A stretch of 64,000 nt of DNA from Candidatus Formimonas warabiya. GTDB taxonomy: Bacteria; Bacillota; Dehalobacteriia; Dehalobacteriales; Dehalobacteriaceae. A model generated the notes under the pieces. The model saw nothing but the letters and a program-made list of their open reading frames with translations, searched no databases and was not told where the DNA came from. Shown one piece after another: positions 17,627 to 27,340 of the stretch. Within the stretch, counting starts at the first letter, position 1. The number at the start of each line of letters is the position of its first letter. The position numbers were made by a program, and so were the translations under genes. Location of the stretch: the NCBI RefSeq assembly GCF_002777255.1, contig NZ_CP017634.1, forward strand, positions 6,377,271-6,441,270. Direction: 5' to 3'.

Positions 17627-18413
17627 GGTAAAAAATATTTGTAAAACCTTTAATCCAGGAAGTATCAATGAAAAATGTGCCTTAAACAGAGTAGACCTGT
17701 TCCTGGAACCCGGGGATTTTGTCACAATTATCGGCGGGAACGGGGCCGGGAAATCTACCCTGCTCAATATTATTGCCGGTGTTTTTCCGGTGGACCGGGG
17801 TACCATTGTACTGGACGGTATCGCTGTGAACAACAGCCGGGAGCATGAAAGGGCCAAATTCATTGGGCGGGTGTTTCAGGATCCCATGATGGGTACGGCA
17901 GCTTCTATGACGATAGAAGAAAACCTTGCCATGGCATTGCGCCGCGGCAAGAGCAGAGGTTTGCGCTGGGGCATCACCCGGCAAGAGCAGGATTTTTTCC
18001 GGGAGCATTTGGCTCAGTTGGAACTGGGCCTGGAGAACCGTCTCAAAGCCAAGGTAGGCTTACTGTCGGGCGGCCAACGCCAAGCGCTGACCTTACTCAT
18101 GGCCACCATCGTCAGCCCCAAATTGCTTTTGCTGGATGAACACTCAGCCGCTTTGGACCCCAAAACCGCCTCTAAAGTGCTGGAGCTGACGCAAAAAATT
18201 GTCAATGGCCATTCCCTGACCACGCTGATGGTCACCCATAATATGCGGGATGCCCTTAAATACGGAAACCGGACCATTATGATGCACGAGGGACAGATCA
18301 TCCTGGATCTGGCGGGCCGGGAAAAGCAAAATACCTGTGTGGAAGACTTGCTGAAGATGTTTGAACGGGCCAGCGGGGATACCATAGACAACGACCGGAT
18401 GCTGCTGGCGTAA
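17619..18413 (+). CDS. ABC importer ATPase, TrpZ/COG1101 family
   Basis: 264 residues. Walker A GGNGAGKST, signature LSGGQRQALTLL, Walker B LLLLDEHSAALD and the switch VTHNMRDAL are all intact. I chose GTG at 17619, with AAAGGGTG about 6 nt upstream, because it gives the expected family N-terminus (MLKVKNICKTFNPG); the open frame extends back to a TTG at 17595 inside the permease gene. It powers the importer. The 8-bp overlap with the permease suggests coupling, and a strong terminator follows. Confidence 0.93.
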   Translation: MLKVKNICKTFNPGSINEKCALNRVDLFLEPGDFVTIIGGNGAGKSTLLNIIAGVFPVDRGTIVLDGIAVNNSREHERAKFIGRVFQDPMMGTAASMTIEENLAMALRRGKSRGLRWGITRQEQDFFREHLAQLELGLENRLKAKVGLLSGGQRQALTLLMATIVSPKLLLLDEHSAALDPKTASKVLELTQKIVNGHSLTTLMVTHNMRDALKYGNRTIMMHEGQIILDLAGREKQNTCVEDLLKMFERASGDTIDNDRMLLA

Positions 18414-18436
18414 GGAAAGGATATGCTCAGATGATG

Positions 18437-18480
18437 TTAACCCTCAAAGAGGCACAGCAAGTGTTTGGGGGTTAATTTTT
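18437..18480 (+). terminator. Intrinsic terminator after the ABC importer operon
   Basis: TTAACCCTCAAA pairs with TTTGGGGGTTAA (one G-T wobble), followed by TTTTT. It separates the importer from the methyltransferase gene, so the latter probably has its own promoter. Confidence 0.75.
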
Positions 18481-18505
18481 GCGGAAAGAGAGGAGTGCAT
18501 AAAAA

Positions 18506-19951
18506 TTGGACGACAATTTTGTGAGACGGCAAACAATAGGCATGGGGGCCATGACCCAACAGGAAAAAGAACGTTTGCATGCAGCCTGCTTAGAAGTGCT
18601 GGAAAGAGTAGGCGTGCAATTTTACGATGAGGAAGCCCTGAAAATCCTAAAAGACCATGGCGCGCAAGTTGATGGGGAAGTTGCCAGGATTTCCCCTAAG
18701 ATGATTGAAGAAGCGATTGAAAGTGCGCCCGGACGGGTCGTGATTTATGACCGCAACGGTGCGGAAAAGATGTCCCTGGAAAAAGGAAGCTTCTATTTCG
18801 GCACCGGATCGGATACGCCTTATGTGCAAGATTTTGAAACCAATCAGGTCAGGAGAGCTGTCCTGCAAGATACCATAAACGGAACAATTGTGGCGGATGC
18901 CTTGCCTAATATAGACTTTATCATGTCCATGGGCTTAGCCTCAGATGCCCCGGTACCCATATCGGACATTCACCAGTTCGTGGCCATGCTGAGAAATTCC
19001 ACCAAGCCGATTATTGTTACGGCCCATGATGAGATTAACACCAAAACCATGATTGAGATCGATGAACTGGTGATTGGCTGCCCTATCGGTGAAAAACCAA
19101 ATCTGATGCTGTACAATGAGCCCAGTTCGCCCTTGCGTCACGCCAGGGAGGTTGCTCAAAAGGCCATTCTTGCCGCCGATACCGGCATGCCGATTACCTA
19201 TGTTCCCGCCACCATGATCGGCGGCGCGTCTCCCATTACAGTCGCAGGGGGACTGGTCGTTGCTGTCTGTGAATTGTTGAGCGGCCTTGTTTTACACCAG
19301 TGCCGGCGTCCCGGGGCTCCTTTTATTTTTGGCGGTGCGGCCACTCCTTTGGATATGAAGACCGGAAGCTGCTGCTATAATGCGCCTGAAGGGCATTTGA
19401 ATGCCGTTTATCTGGCGGAAATGGGCCGGTATTATGACCTGCCCCTCTTTACCTGGGGGGGCAGTTCCGATGCCATTACCTTTGACCAGCAGGCCTCCAT
19501 GGAAGCTATGTTTTCCCTCTTGATCAATGCCATGAACGGAGGAAACCTGATTCACGACGTGGGATTCTTAGGGCAGGGAATGGTCTATTCCATTGACTCT
19601 TTGGTGGCCTGTCATGAGATGATCGGCCTGGTGAAACGGCTGATCCGGGGTATTGATTTGAGTGATGAAAAACTGCTGGTCGACACCATTTGTCAGGTAG
19701 GCATTGGCGGGAGCTTCCTGCAGGAGGACACCACCGCCCGGTATTTCCGGGAAGAAATCTGGCTGCCGGAGTTGATTAACCGGGATAACATTCATAATGT
19801 TTTGGCCGGCGGGGGCAGCTTTGCGGAAAACATTAAGAAAAAGATCAAAAAGATCATGACGCGGCATAAGCCGGTTCCCATTCCTAAAGAGATCGATCAA
19901 AAAATTACTGCGATCATGAAGAGTATCGAGAACAGGGAATTAAGTTTTTAA
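18506..19951 (+). CDS. MttB-superfamily (trimethylamine methyltransferase-like) protein, non-pyrrolysine
   Basis: 481 residues, full length for the MttB superfamily. These enzymes move a methyl group from quaternary or tertiary amines to a corrinoid protein. The frame runs without an internal TAG, so this is a non-pyrrolysine member like the glycine-betaine and carnitine demethylases. Typical segments are LEVLERVGVQFYDEEAL near the N-terminus, a GTGSDTPYV stretch and NLIHDVGFLGQG. The start is TTG at 18506 with GAGGAG about 9 nt upstream. No corrinoid protein, reactivase or MtrH-like partner is adjacent, so substrate and acceptor are unknown. Its terminator lies in the 3' end of the convergent yibE-like gene. 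Confidence 0.88.
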   Translation: MDDNFVRRQTIGMGAMTQQEKERLHAACLEVLERVGVQFYDEEALKILKDHGAQVDGEVARISPKMIEEAIESAPGRVVIYDRNGAEKMSLEKGSFYFGTGSDTPYVQDFETNQVRRAVLQDTINGTIVADALPNIDFIMSMGLASDAPVPISDIHQFVAMLRNSTKPIIVTAHDEINTKTMIEIDELVIGCPIGEKPNLMLYNEPSSPLRHAREVAQKAILAADTGMPITYVPATMIGGASPITVAGGLVVAVCELLSGLVLHQCRRPGAPFIFGGAATPLDMKTGSCCYNAPEGHLNAVYLAEMGRYYDLPLFTWGGSSDAITFDQQASMEAMFSLLINAMNGGNLIHDVGFLGQGMVYSIDSLVACHEMIGLVKRLIRGIDLSDEKLLVDTICQVGIGGSFLQEDTTARYFREEIWLPELINRDNIHNVLAGGGSFAENIKKKIKKIMTRHKPVPIPKEIDQKITAIMKSIENRELSF

Positions 19952-19980
19952 TGATTAAGAAAGAATATTTGCTGTACGAG

Positions 19981-20024
19981 CAACCCTAGGCCGGCAACTT
20001 AGCCCGCTTAGGGTTGATTTTTTT
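19981..20024 (+). terminator. Terminator of the MttB-family gene, embedded in the yibE-like 3' coding end
   Basis: CAACCCTA (19981-19988) pairs with TAGGGTTG (20009-20016), followed by A and seven T. The first arm holds the minus-strand stop codon of the convergent gene, so the same bases serve as coding sequence and terminator. Confidence 0.75.
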
Positions 20025-21182
20025 GACCGGTTCTTCCTTCTGCTTCATCGCAGGAATCAGCCTTGAAGCAATAAAGGCAATGATTGGTACGGTTAAGATC
20101 ACGCCCAAGCTTCCGGATAACCCTTGGAAGAATTCGATGCCGATCAGATTCATATTGATCAGTTGATAATAGGACACGTTATACGAATAGATCAAAATGA
20201 GCGTATTGAGGGAGGTGCCTGTAAAAGCAAGAATAAGCGTGTTGGACATGGTTCCCATGGTATCTCGCCCCACATTTAGTCCGGATAAAAAAAGTTCCTT
20301 ACTCTTGAGCTTGGGATTGGACAGATGGACTTCCTGAACCGCCGAGGCGATGGATATGCTGATATCCATGATGGCGCCGAGGGAGGAAATCAGAATACCG
20401 GAAAAGAGCAGCTCAGGTACATGCAGGTTGGTCTTTGAGGCAATCAGGATTAATGATTCGGCTTCCGGGGAATTGAGCCCTGAGATATGGGTCAGGGAAC
20501 CAATTGCCACGGCAGCGGAACCGGCAAGGACAATCCCCAGCGCTGTGCCAAGGATGGCGGAAATTGATTTGGACGTCCAACCGTTCAATAAAATGAGGGT
20601 GATACAGGTGGAGAGTAGAACAACTAACACAGAAGCCCAAATGGGTGAGTATCCCCGATATAACATCGGTATAAACAAAAAAAGGATACAGACGAAGGTT
20701 AATATCAGAGCTAAAACAGAAAGTAACCCCTTCTTTCCCCCGATCCCCCATAATCCGGCCAGGAATAAAAAGGTAAAGCCATATAAGATCGGCGCTCTGT
20801 CATAATTATAGACGGAAACCTGGGTATGCTCGGCGCCGGCAGAATCAATGTTTACAATGATAGACATGCCTTCTTTGGCAAGCACATTGTAATAATTACT
20901 TAAATAATTTTTTACAGGATGAACCTCTCCCTGATGCTTTCCCGTGAGAATCTTCACTTCCAGATCCTGAGTGCCCCGGTACAACCCGCCTAAGGCAGCC
21001 TCACGATTCAGCGACTCGCTAAGGACCTTGAGAACCTTTGCCTTTTCATATTTTACATCGGTGACCGCGCCGGATAGATTCCGCTGTGCCTGGTCACCGG
21101 TGTTAAAAAAATAAAGGAAGGTGAAAAAAAGAAGACAGATGACGACGGATAGCGTTATTTTAAAATTCTTTGCATGCTTCAT
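19986..21182 (-). CDS. YibE/F-family membrane protein
   Basis: 398 residues. One N-terminal membrane segment (about residues 8-26) is followed by an extracytoplasmic domain with QDLEVKILTGKHQGEVHPVKN. About seven further membrane segments follow, including ALGIVLAGSAAVAIGSLTHI and ISSLGAIMDISISIASAVQEV, a hallmark of the YibE/F family found widely in Firmicutes. The function is not established. The start ATG at 21182 follows GAAGGGGTG. It is convergent with the MttB-family gene. Confidence 0.87.
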   Translation of the reverse strand: MKHAKNFKITLSVVICLLFFTFLYFFNTGDQAQRNLSGAVTDVKYEKAKVLKVLSESLNREAALGGLYRGTQDLEVKILTGKHQGEVHPVKNYLSNYYNVLAKEGMSIIVNIDSAGAEHTQVSVYNYDRAPILYGFTFLFLAGLWGIGGKKGLLSVLALILTFVCILFLFIPMLYRGYSPIWASVLVVLLSTCITLILLNGWTSKSISAILGTALGIVLAGSAAVAIGSLTHISGLNSPEAESLILIASKTNLHVPELLFSGILISSLGAIMDISISIASAVQEVHLSNPKLKSKELFLSGLNVGRDTMGTMSNTLILAFTGTSLNTLILIYSYNVSYYQLINMNLIGIEFFQGLSGSLGVILTVPIIAFIASRLIPAMKQKEEPVKKINPKRAKLPA

Positions 21183-21435
21183 TTAGCACCCCTTCTTTAT
21201 CTCGTGATTTAAGCATGCCATATTATACACTTATTCCAAAATAACACCATGTAGATGATGTTAAAACAATGTTAAAAATTGTCATGAGCGACTGGGATCC
21301 AGACGGCTAAAAATTAACAAAGTCAAGGATTTTTTACCTATTTTTAACAGTTACAGAGCGATTGTTTAACATGCAATTGATATGCTTTATGGAAGAAAGA
21401 TACAAAACGCTTTGGGGAGGGAGGGAGAAGAAAGA

Positions 21436-21561
21436 ATGCGGAAAACCTGTGCTGCTTTTTTAGAATTAATGCCGAAGTTGGTGCAGTGGTATTATCTGGT
21501 TATTTTCCGAAGGCGAAAAACCGGGGACCAATATGTGCCGATACTTTCCATGGACAGATAA
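21436..21561 (+). CDS. Possible small protein (41 residues)
   Basis: A short frame starts with ATG 5-10 nt after a strong GGGAGGGAGAAG stretch and encodes a basic, partly hydrophobic peptide (LVQWYYLVIFRRRK in the middle). It sits in the 515-bp region between the divergent yibE-like gene and the giant phosphoesterase. I recognise no family; it may be a remnant or a leader peptide. The rest of this gap is AT-rich and holds promoter-like sequence but no other gene. Confidence 0.3.
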   Translation: MRKTCAAFLELMPKLVQWYYLVIFRRRKTGDQYVPILSMDR

Positions 21562-21624
21562 GTTGTTGATTTTGACAAAGTCATTCTTACACCTGGGAGA
21601 TTGGTATTAGGAAAATAAAAAATA

Positions 21625-21681
21625 AAAAAGCCCCTCAGAAGCACAAAATAATTTGCATTCTCCTTGTGCCGTCCTGAAGGG
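21625..21681 (-). terminator. Minus-strand terminator-like hairpin in the phosphoesterase leader
   Basis: Read on the minus strand, a long imperfect stem (inner arms GCACAA/TTGTGC, outer CTTCAGG with CTGAGGGGC) is followed by TTTTTTATTTTTT. No minus-strand gene ends here, so it may stop antisense transcription. On the + strand the same fold lies just ahead of the phosphoesterase ribosome binding site. Confidence 0.4.
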
Positions 21682-21697
21682 TGAAATGGAGGTTATT

Positions 21698-24600
21698 ATG
21701 AAATTTCAAAAAAAGTTTTTATCAATTGTACTTTTGATCTGCCTGCTATTGTCCAACATTGTAATCCCGGGCAATGCCTTTGCAGCCAATAACAACGATA
21801 ACGGCGATGAGCAAGGAAGCGCATTAACCGTATCGGGAGAGGTATATGATATTACGTTTAGCCCGGGGCGAGACGCCACAGAACTGTGTTTTACCTGGTA
21901 CTCTGATATTAATGCGCAAAATAGCGTCGTTCAGGTTGCCCCAAAAGCCGACATGACCGGAGACGATTTCCCGGTCGATGAAGCAACCACCTTTACCGGC
22001 ACTGTCTCTGCAGCAGTCACCGGCCTTTTCTCCAACAAGGTTACTGTCACCGACCTGGAGGAATCCACCGAATATGTCTACCGGGTGGGGGACGGCGATG
22101 ATGAAAACTGGAGTCCGGTTTACAGCTTTACCACACAAGAAACCGACGCTTTCAGTTTCCTGGCTGTCGGTGACCCCCAGATCGGTGCGGGGGCCAGTGT
22201 GTCAAGCGACACCTATGGCTGGAAAGATACCATGTCTAAGGCCTTTGACCGGTTCCCCGACGTGAGTTTTCTTGTTTCTCTGGGGGATCAGGTGGAAAAC
22301 AACAACAATGAATCCCAATACACCGGCTTCTTTTCGCCCCCGGAACTGAGAAGCCTGCCTCTGGCCACGATACTGGGCAATCATGACAACGGGGCGGCCA
22401 ATTACGGCTACCATTTCAATAATCCTCATTCCTCCCCATACGGGATCACCAATCCGGGGAGCAGCGACTATTATTTCACCTACGGCAACACCCTGTTCAT
22501 GGTGCTGAATTCCAATAATTCCAGCGGCGCTACCCACGCGGCCTTTATTGAGCAAACAGTGGAAGCAAACAGCGACGCGGTCTGGAAGGTGGTCATGTTC
22601 CACCATGATATTTACGGTTCGGCCGACCATTCCACCGAGAGCAGCATTTTAAATTTACGTGCAGCCCTATTCCCGGTATTTGACCAGTATGACATTGATC
22701 TGGTATTAAACGGACATGACCATAGTTTTACGCGAACGTACCAGATGTACCAAGACCAGCCTTTGCCAGGCCAGAATGTCCTGGGCACGCTCTATATGAC
22801 CCTAAACTCCGCCAGCGGCAGCAAATATTACGACCTCAAAGCCACTCCGGAAACCTATGCTGCGGTAAGAGAGCAGATTAAGGTGCCCACCTTCTCCCAT
22901 ATCAGTGTAACGGACGAAAGTTTTACCATCTCTACATACAGAACGGATACCATGGCCATGATCGACACCTACACCATGAATAAGCAAGCACAGCCCGCCC
23001 TCGATCTGGCCCAGGTGACCGTTACCCCATCCGGAACTGCTTTGGATGCGACGCATCCTAGCATTACACTCAGTGTGGCCGCGACAGACAGTCAGGAAAC
23101 TGCGGTAGATCTTTCCGATGCTTATGTATTATACAAAACGGATGACTCTGACCTTCTGTCCATAGAGGCCAACGGCACCGTGACCGTAAAGAATGCGCCT
23201 GCGATGAATAAAACCGCCAAGGTCTGGGCGGAGGTATATAACGGAAGCAGCTTTGTGAAAAGCAACGAGGTGGATATTCAGGTTACGGTCCCCTACGGTT
23301 TGGCGGAAGTTACCCTAACCGCGGACAGCAGCACTTTACCGGCTGATTCAACCACCGGCATCCAGCTCAGCTTAACGGGAAAAGATACCGAAGGGGCTGA
23401 CATGGATCTTTCTTCCGCCACTGTGGCCTATCAGACGGATAAAGACGATATTCTAGCCATCTCGGCAGATGGAACGGTAACCGTTCAAAATATTCCGGAA
23501 CGTAATGTGATTGTCAAAATTACGGCACAGGTTACTGTCGGCAGTAAAACTGTGACAAGTAATGCCTTGTCTCTCACCGTTATTACCGGAGCCGGAACAG
23601 AGATCACCGTACCGGTGCAAACCGCTCTGGATGATACGGAAGAGCGTGCGGACGGCAGCTTGGACTTTGATAGTTCCGACCTGGAGATTACCTGGGAAAA
23701 ACCGGGCGATGCGGGAAGCCAGCGCATCGGCATTCGTTTTGCCGGTCTGGCTATTCCTGAAGGAGCTACAATTACGGATGTCTATATCCAGTTTTCCGTA
23801 GACGAGCCGGAGAAGAGCGTAAATCCCTTTAACGTCAATATTTACGCGGAAGATGTTGCGAATTCATCTGCCATTGAGAATGTGAACGGGGCCATCTCCG
23901 CAAAGTATGCCAACAAAACAACTGATTCCGTTACATGGGCGATTTACGGGACTGACGACGATAGCAAGTGGGCAACGGAACATGCCGCCGGTCCCGCCCA
24001 GCAAACGCCTAATCTGGCTTCTCTGGTGCAGGAAATTGTCGATAAAAACGACTGGAATTCCGGAAACGCCATCACTTTCCTGTTGAGCGGCACCGGGAAC
24101 AGGACCGCCGAATCTTTTGAAGGTTCAAGCAGCGATTCACAAAAACCAACCCTTCATGTAACATACTCCACGGCGGATGCCGGCTTTCCCATCAGTGAGG
24201 CCCGGGATCTCGATGCCGGGGAAACAACGACGGTAACCGGTATTGTGACCTGTGTCAATCCTACCACGGACGGCTCCTATTTCATCCAGGATGATACGGC
24301 CGGCATTTGTGTCTATAATACCTCTTTGTCCCCTGCTCCCCAGGTAGGTGAAAGAATTCAGGTGACCGGCACGTTGAACCCTTATCACGGGTTATTGGAG
24401 ATAACGCCGGCGTCATCCTCAGATGTGATCATCCTCAGCAGCGACAATCCCATTCCGGAACCCAGAGTCGTCACCCTGGCTCAGTACCCCAATTACGAGT
24501 CCCAACTGGTGAAAATTGAAAATGCCACTTTAGGGACCATTAATACCGGCGGCAGTACGACGGTTACGGATGCCTCAGGCAGTTCGGTGATCTATAGAAT

Positions 24601-27157
24601 CCCCCAGTTGACGGGGATCAGCGCCGGCGACCAGGTGGATATCGTCGCCATCGCCGCAGTCTATAACTCTCCCCAGCTGATTGTCCCGAGCGCCGCCCAC
24701 ATCGTCAAATCAGCCGGAACGATCCAGGATGCCCGGGATCTCGGTGCCGGTCAAACCGCTGAGGTCACCGGGATCGTAACCTACACGGACGGGAGAAACT
24801 TCTATATCCAGGACAATACGGCAGGGCTGAATATTTATGTTCCCTCAGGACTGTCCGCTGTGCCGCAACAAGGAGATCTCATTCGGGCATCCGGCCCCTT
24901 AAGCCTGTTTCACGGCTTATTGGAGATGAGCCCGGCGGCGGCAGACCTTACTATTCTCAATAGCAACAACACCCTGCCGGCGCCTCAGGTGGTGACCATC
25001 GACCAGCTTGAGACTCAGCTTCAGGATTATGAATCACAGCGCGTTAAGATTGAAAACGTGACCCTGGGAGCCACTGCAGACAATAACACCCCTTTAACCG
25101 ACGCAGCCGGCAATACTATCAATATCTATAAAATGCCCTCACTGACAGGGATCAATGTGGGGGACACGGTAAATGTGATTGGCGTAGCCTCCATTTATAA
25201 CAATCCCCAGCTTCTCGTGCAAAACGCTGCCGATATCACAAAAGCCTTATCCGCTAACGACAAGGTTTTTGACATTGTCGAGATCACGGACCTGCACGGC
25301 AATATCGGCGATACCTCCGGCAACCAGGTGGCGGCGGTGCTGGCGGAGAATATTAAAAACCACGTTTATGCCAACAATCCGGACCGCACCTTGATTCTGT
25401 CCGGGGGAGACAATTACCAGGGAACGGCCATCTCCAACCTGCAATACGGCGAGCCGGTGATGGAAATCTTCAATTATATGGGAGTGGCCGCCTCGGGCTT
25501 GGGCAACCACGAATTTGACTGGGGTTTGGAGAAGGTTACCGATATAGACCATCCGGTAACGGCCCAATATCCCATTATTTGTGCCAACCTGTTTCCCAAA
25601 GGGAATACGACCGATCCCGTGTTCGACCCCTACCGGATATTTACCCTGGACGGGGTGAGGATCGCCGTCGTGGGCGGGATTACCGAGACCACACCGGGTA
25701 TTGTTCTCGCCGACTACATTAAGGATTATGACGTGCTCAGCAATGTAACCTATGTTAACAAATACGCGGAGCAGGCCCGTACGGTTGACGGGGCGCAAAT
25801 CGTCATTGCCCTGATCCATGAAGGAGACAATTATAACAACGGCGCATCCGGACCCATCGTTGACATCGCCAAGAACCTGGTGGGAGTGGATGCGGTTTTG
25901 GGCGGCCATACCCATAATGTCGTCAGTACCACGGTGACCACAAACGCAGGAGAAAGCCTGCCCCTGGAGATTGGCAACTATAACGGCAAGGGTTATATTG
26001 ACCTCAAGCTGATCCTGCATGAGGACGGCAGTATTAGTTTCGATAATGCCAATTCGGCCTATGTGGCTCAGGATACCACCAGTACGGTTTACCCCTATGG
26101 CTATAAAGCGGCCACACCCATTGTGGACCAAACTGTAAAACAGATTATTGCCGATACCATGGTTGAGGAAGGCCCCATTTTAAACGAGGTCCTGGGATCG
26201 GCCCAGATTAGCCTGGATCGGACGCAGTCCGATTCTCCCTATGGGGAATCACTGGTGGGCAACTGGGCTACAGATATCACGCGCAGCGCAGGTGAAGCCG
26301 AGTTCGGTTTCCAGAATAATGGCGGTCTGCGCTGTGATATTCCGGCAGGTCAAATTACCATGTCCACGATTTACCAGTTTATGCCCTTTGACAATACCAT
26401 CGTAACTTGTGACATGACCGGCGCTCAACTGAAATTACTGCTGGAACAGGCTGTGGGTGTGGATCCCTCCGTACCGGTAGCCCAACAGGGCGGTAAAGGT
26501 ATTCAGGTTTCCGGGCTGAAATTCACCTATGACCCTGACCAGGAGTTTGGCAACAAGGTGTTGAGCATCACGAAGAGTGACGGTACCCCGGTGGACATGA
26601 ACGATACCACGGAGACCTACAAGGTGGCAACCAACAACTTTATGGCCGGAGGCGGGGATGGTTTCGGCGCTTTCCTGGACGCAACCAATGTGGTTGATAC
26701 CTACATCTTGATCAGAGATGCCCTGGCCGACGCTGTCAGAGCTGCGGGAACGACAGGAATCACCGCTCAAATAGAACACCGGATCCAGAATAGCGAATAC
26801 GAGAAAACCGTTACCATCGAAAGCCTTGCGGTGGTGGACGAAAACCGGCAGCCGGTTACGGGCCATCTGGAACAGGGCAAACAGTACTATTTGACCTGGA
26901 CAGCCAGGAAAAATTCTGACGGTGATGCCCTCGGCTTGGCGATTTTAGAAGTCCTTGACGGCTCCCAGCCCATTTTCCTCAACGGGGTTAAAACGCTTAA
27001 AACATATGGGGATCAGGATACGGAATATTCCGTGCTCTATCAGCCCACAGAAAGTGGAACATTCACAATAAAGGGTTTTTACTGGACCGACTGGTCTGAC
27101 ACTGCTTCCTGGCAGTCACTGGCGGATCCGGTAGAATCTTCAATAAACGTCGACTAA
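21698..27157 (+). CDS. Giant secreted multidomain double phosphoesterase / 5'-nucleotidase
   Basis: 1819 residues with a Sec signal peptide (cleavage near GNAFA/A). Domains in order: purple-acid-phosphatase-type N-terminal fibronectin-like domain (about 40-140); calcineurin-like phosphoesterase (D159, GNHD with H229/D230, GHDH at 339-342); two Ig-like repeats (about 440-640); a DNRLRE-like beta domain (about 650-815); two OB-fold repeats of the YhcR type (about 830-1000 and 1005-1185); a 5'-nucleotidase phosphoesterase (D1198-x-H1200, GNHEFDWG with H1271); the 5'-nucleotidase C-terminal domain (about 1490-1700); and a terminal Ig-like domain. It probably scavenges phosphate and nucleosides outside the cell. 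ATG at 21698 follows GGAGG. There is no anchor motif, but the next gene encodes an SLH protein. Confidence 0.9.
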   Translation: MKFQKKFLSIVLLICLLLSNIVIPGNAFAANNNDNGDEQGSALTVSGEVYDITFSPGRDATELCFTWYSDINAQNSVVQVAPKADMTGDDFPVDEATTFTGTVSAAVTGLFSNKVTVTDLEESTEYVYRVGDGDDENWSPVYSFTTQETDAFSFLAVGDPQIGAGASVSSDTYGWKDTMSKAFDRFPDVSFLVSLGDQVENNNNESQYTGFFSPPELRSLPLATILGNHDNGAANYGYHFNNPHSSPYGITNPGSSDYYFTYGNTLFMVLNSNNSSGATHAAFIEQTVEANSDAVWKVVMFHHDIYGSADHSTESSILNLRAALFPVFDQYDIDLVLNGHDHSFTRTYQMYQDQPLPGQNVLGTLYMTLNSASGSKYYDLKATPETYAAVREQIKVPTFSHISVTDESFTISTYRTDTMAMIDTYTMNKQAQPALDLAQVTVTPSGTALDATHPSITLSVAATDSQETAVDLSDAYVLYKTDDSDLLSIEANGTVTVKNAPAMNKTAKVWAEVYNGSSFVKSNEVDIQVTVPYGLAEVTLTADSSTLPADSTTGIQLSLTGKDTEGADMDLSSATVAYQTDKDDILAISADGTVTVQNIPERNVIVKITAQVTVGSKTVTSNALSLTVITGAGTEITVPVQTALDDTEERADGSLDFDSSDLEITWEKPGDAGSQRIGIRFAGLAIPEGATITDVYIQFSVDEPEKSVNPFNVNIYAEDVANSSAIENVNGAISAKYANKTTDSVTWAIYGTDDDSKWATEHAAGPAQQTPNLASLVQEIVDKNDWNSGNAITFLLSGTGNRTAESFEGSSSDSQKPTLHVTYSTADAGFPISEARDLDAGETTTVTGIVTCVNPTTDGSYFIQDDTAGICVYNTSLSPAPQVGERIQVTGTLNPYHGLLEITPASSSDVIILSSDNPIPEPRVVTLAQYPNYESQLVKIENATLGTINTGGSTTVTDASGSSVIYRIPQLTGISAGDQVDIVAIAAVYNSPQLIVPSAAHIVKSAGTIQDARDLGAGQTAEVTGIVTYTDGRNFYIQDNTAGLNIYVPSGLSAVPQQGDLIRASGPLSLFHGLLEMSPAAADLTILNSNNTLPAPQVVTIDQLETQLQDYESQRVKIENVTLGATADNNTPLTDAAGNTINIYKMPSLTGINVGDTVNVIGVASIYNNPQLLVQNAADITKALSANDKVFDIVEITDLHGNIGDTSGNQVAAVLAENIKNHVYANNPDRTLILSGGDNYQGTAISNLQYGEPVMEIFNYMGVAASGLGNHEFDWGLEKVTDIDHPVTAQYPIICANLFPKGNTTDPVFDPYRIFTLDGVRIAVVGGITETTPGIVLADYIKDYDVLSNVTYVNKYAEQARTVDGAQIVIALIHEGDNYNNGASGPIVDIAKNLVGVDAVLGGHTHNVVSTTVTTNAGESLPLEIGNYNGKGYIDLKLILHEDGSISFDNANSAYVAQDTTSTVYPYGYKAATPIVDQTVKQIIADTMVEEGPILNEVLGSAQISLDRTQSDSPYGESLVGNWATDITRSAGEAEFGFQNNGGLRCDIPAGQITMSTIYQFMPFDNTIVTCDMTGAQLKLLLEQAVGVDPSVPVAQQGGKGIQVSGLKFTYDPDQEFGNKVLSITKSDGTPVDMNDTTETYKVATNNFMAGGGDGFGAFLDATNVVDTYILIRDALADAVRAAGTTGITAQIEHRIQNSEYEKTVTIESLAVVDENRQPVTGHLEQGKQYYLTWTARKNSDGDALGLAILEVLDGSQPIFLNGVKTLKTYGDQDTEYSVLYQPTESGTFTIKGFYWTDWSDTASWQSLADPVESSINVD

Positions 27158-27340
27158 TTGGTTTCACAAATAGGGGGGGCGGGGTTCCTGCTCCCTCAAT
27201 CTGTTCCTTATTTTGTTAGATGAGTAAACCGTGTCTCATGGTTATGTATGAGGAATAAGTTCCCCAGGGCATGTTATTTTGGGATATGTAGGGACCAGCT
27301 ATGAGATATATACGGTAAAATATATACAAGGAGGAGACCT

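Noticed and set aside
18506..19951. Pyrrolysine-type MttB
   Set aside because: There is no in-frame TAG; the frame is continuous and ends with TAA at full family length.
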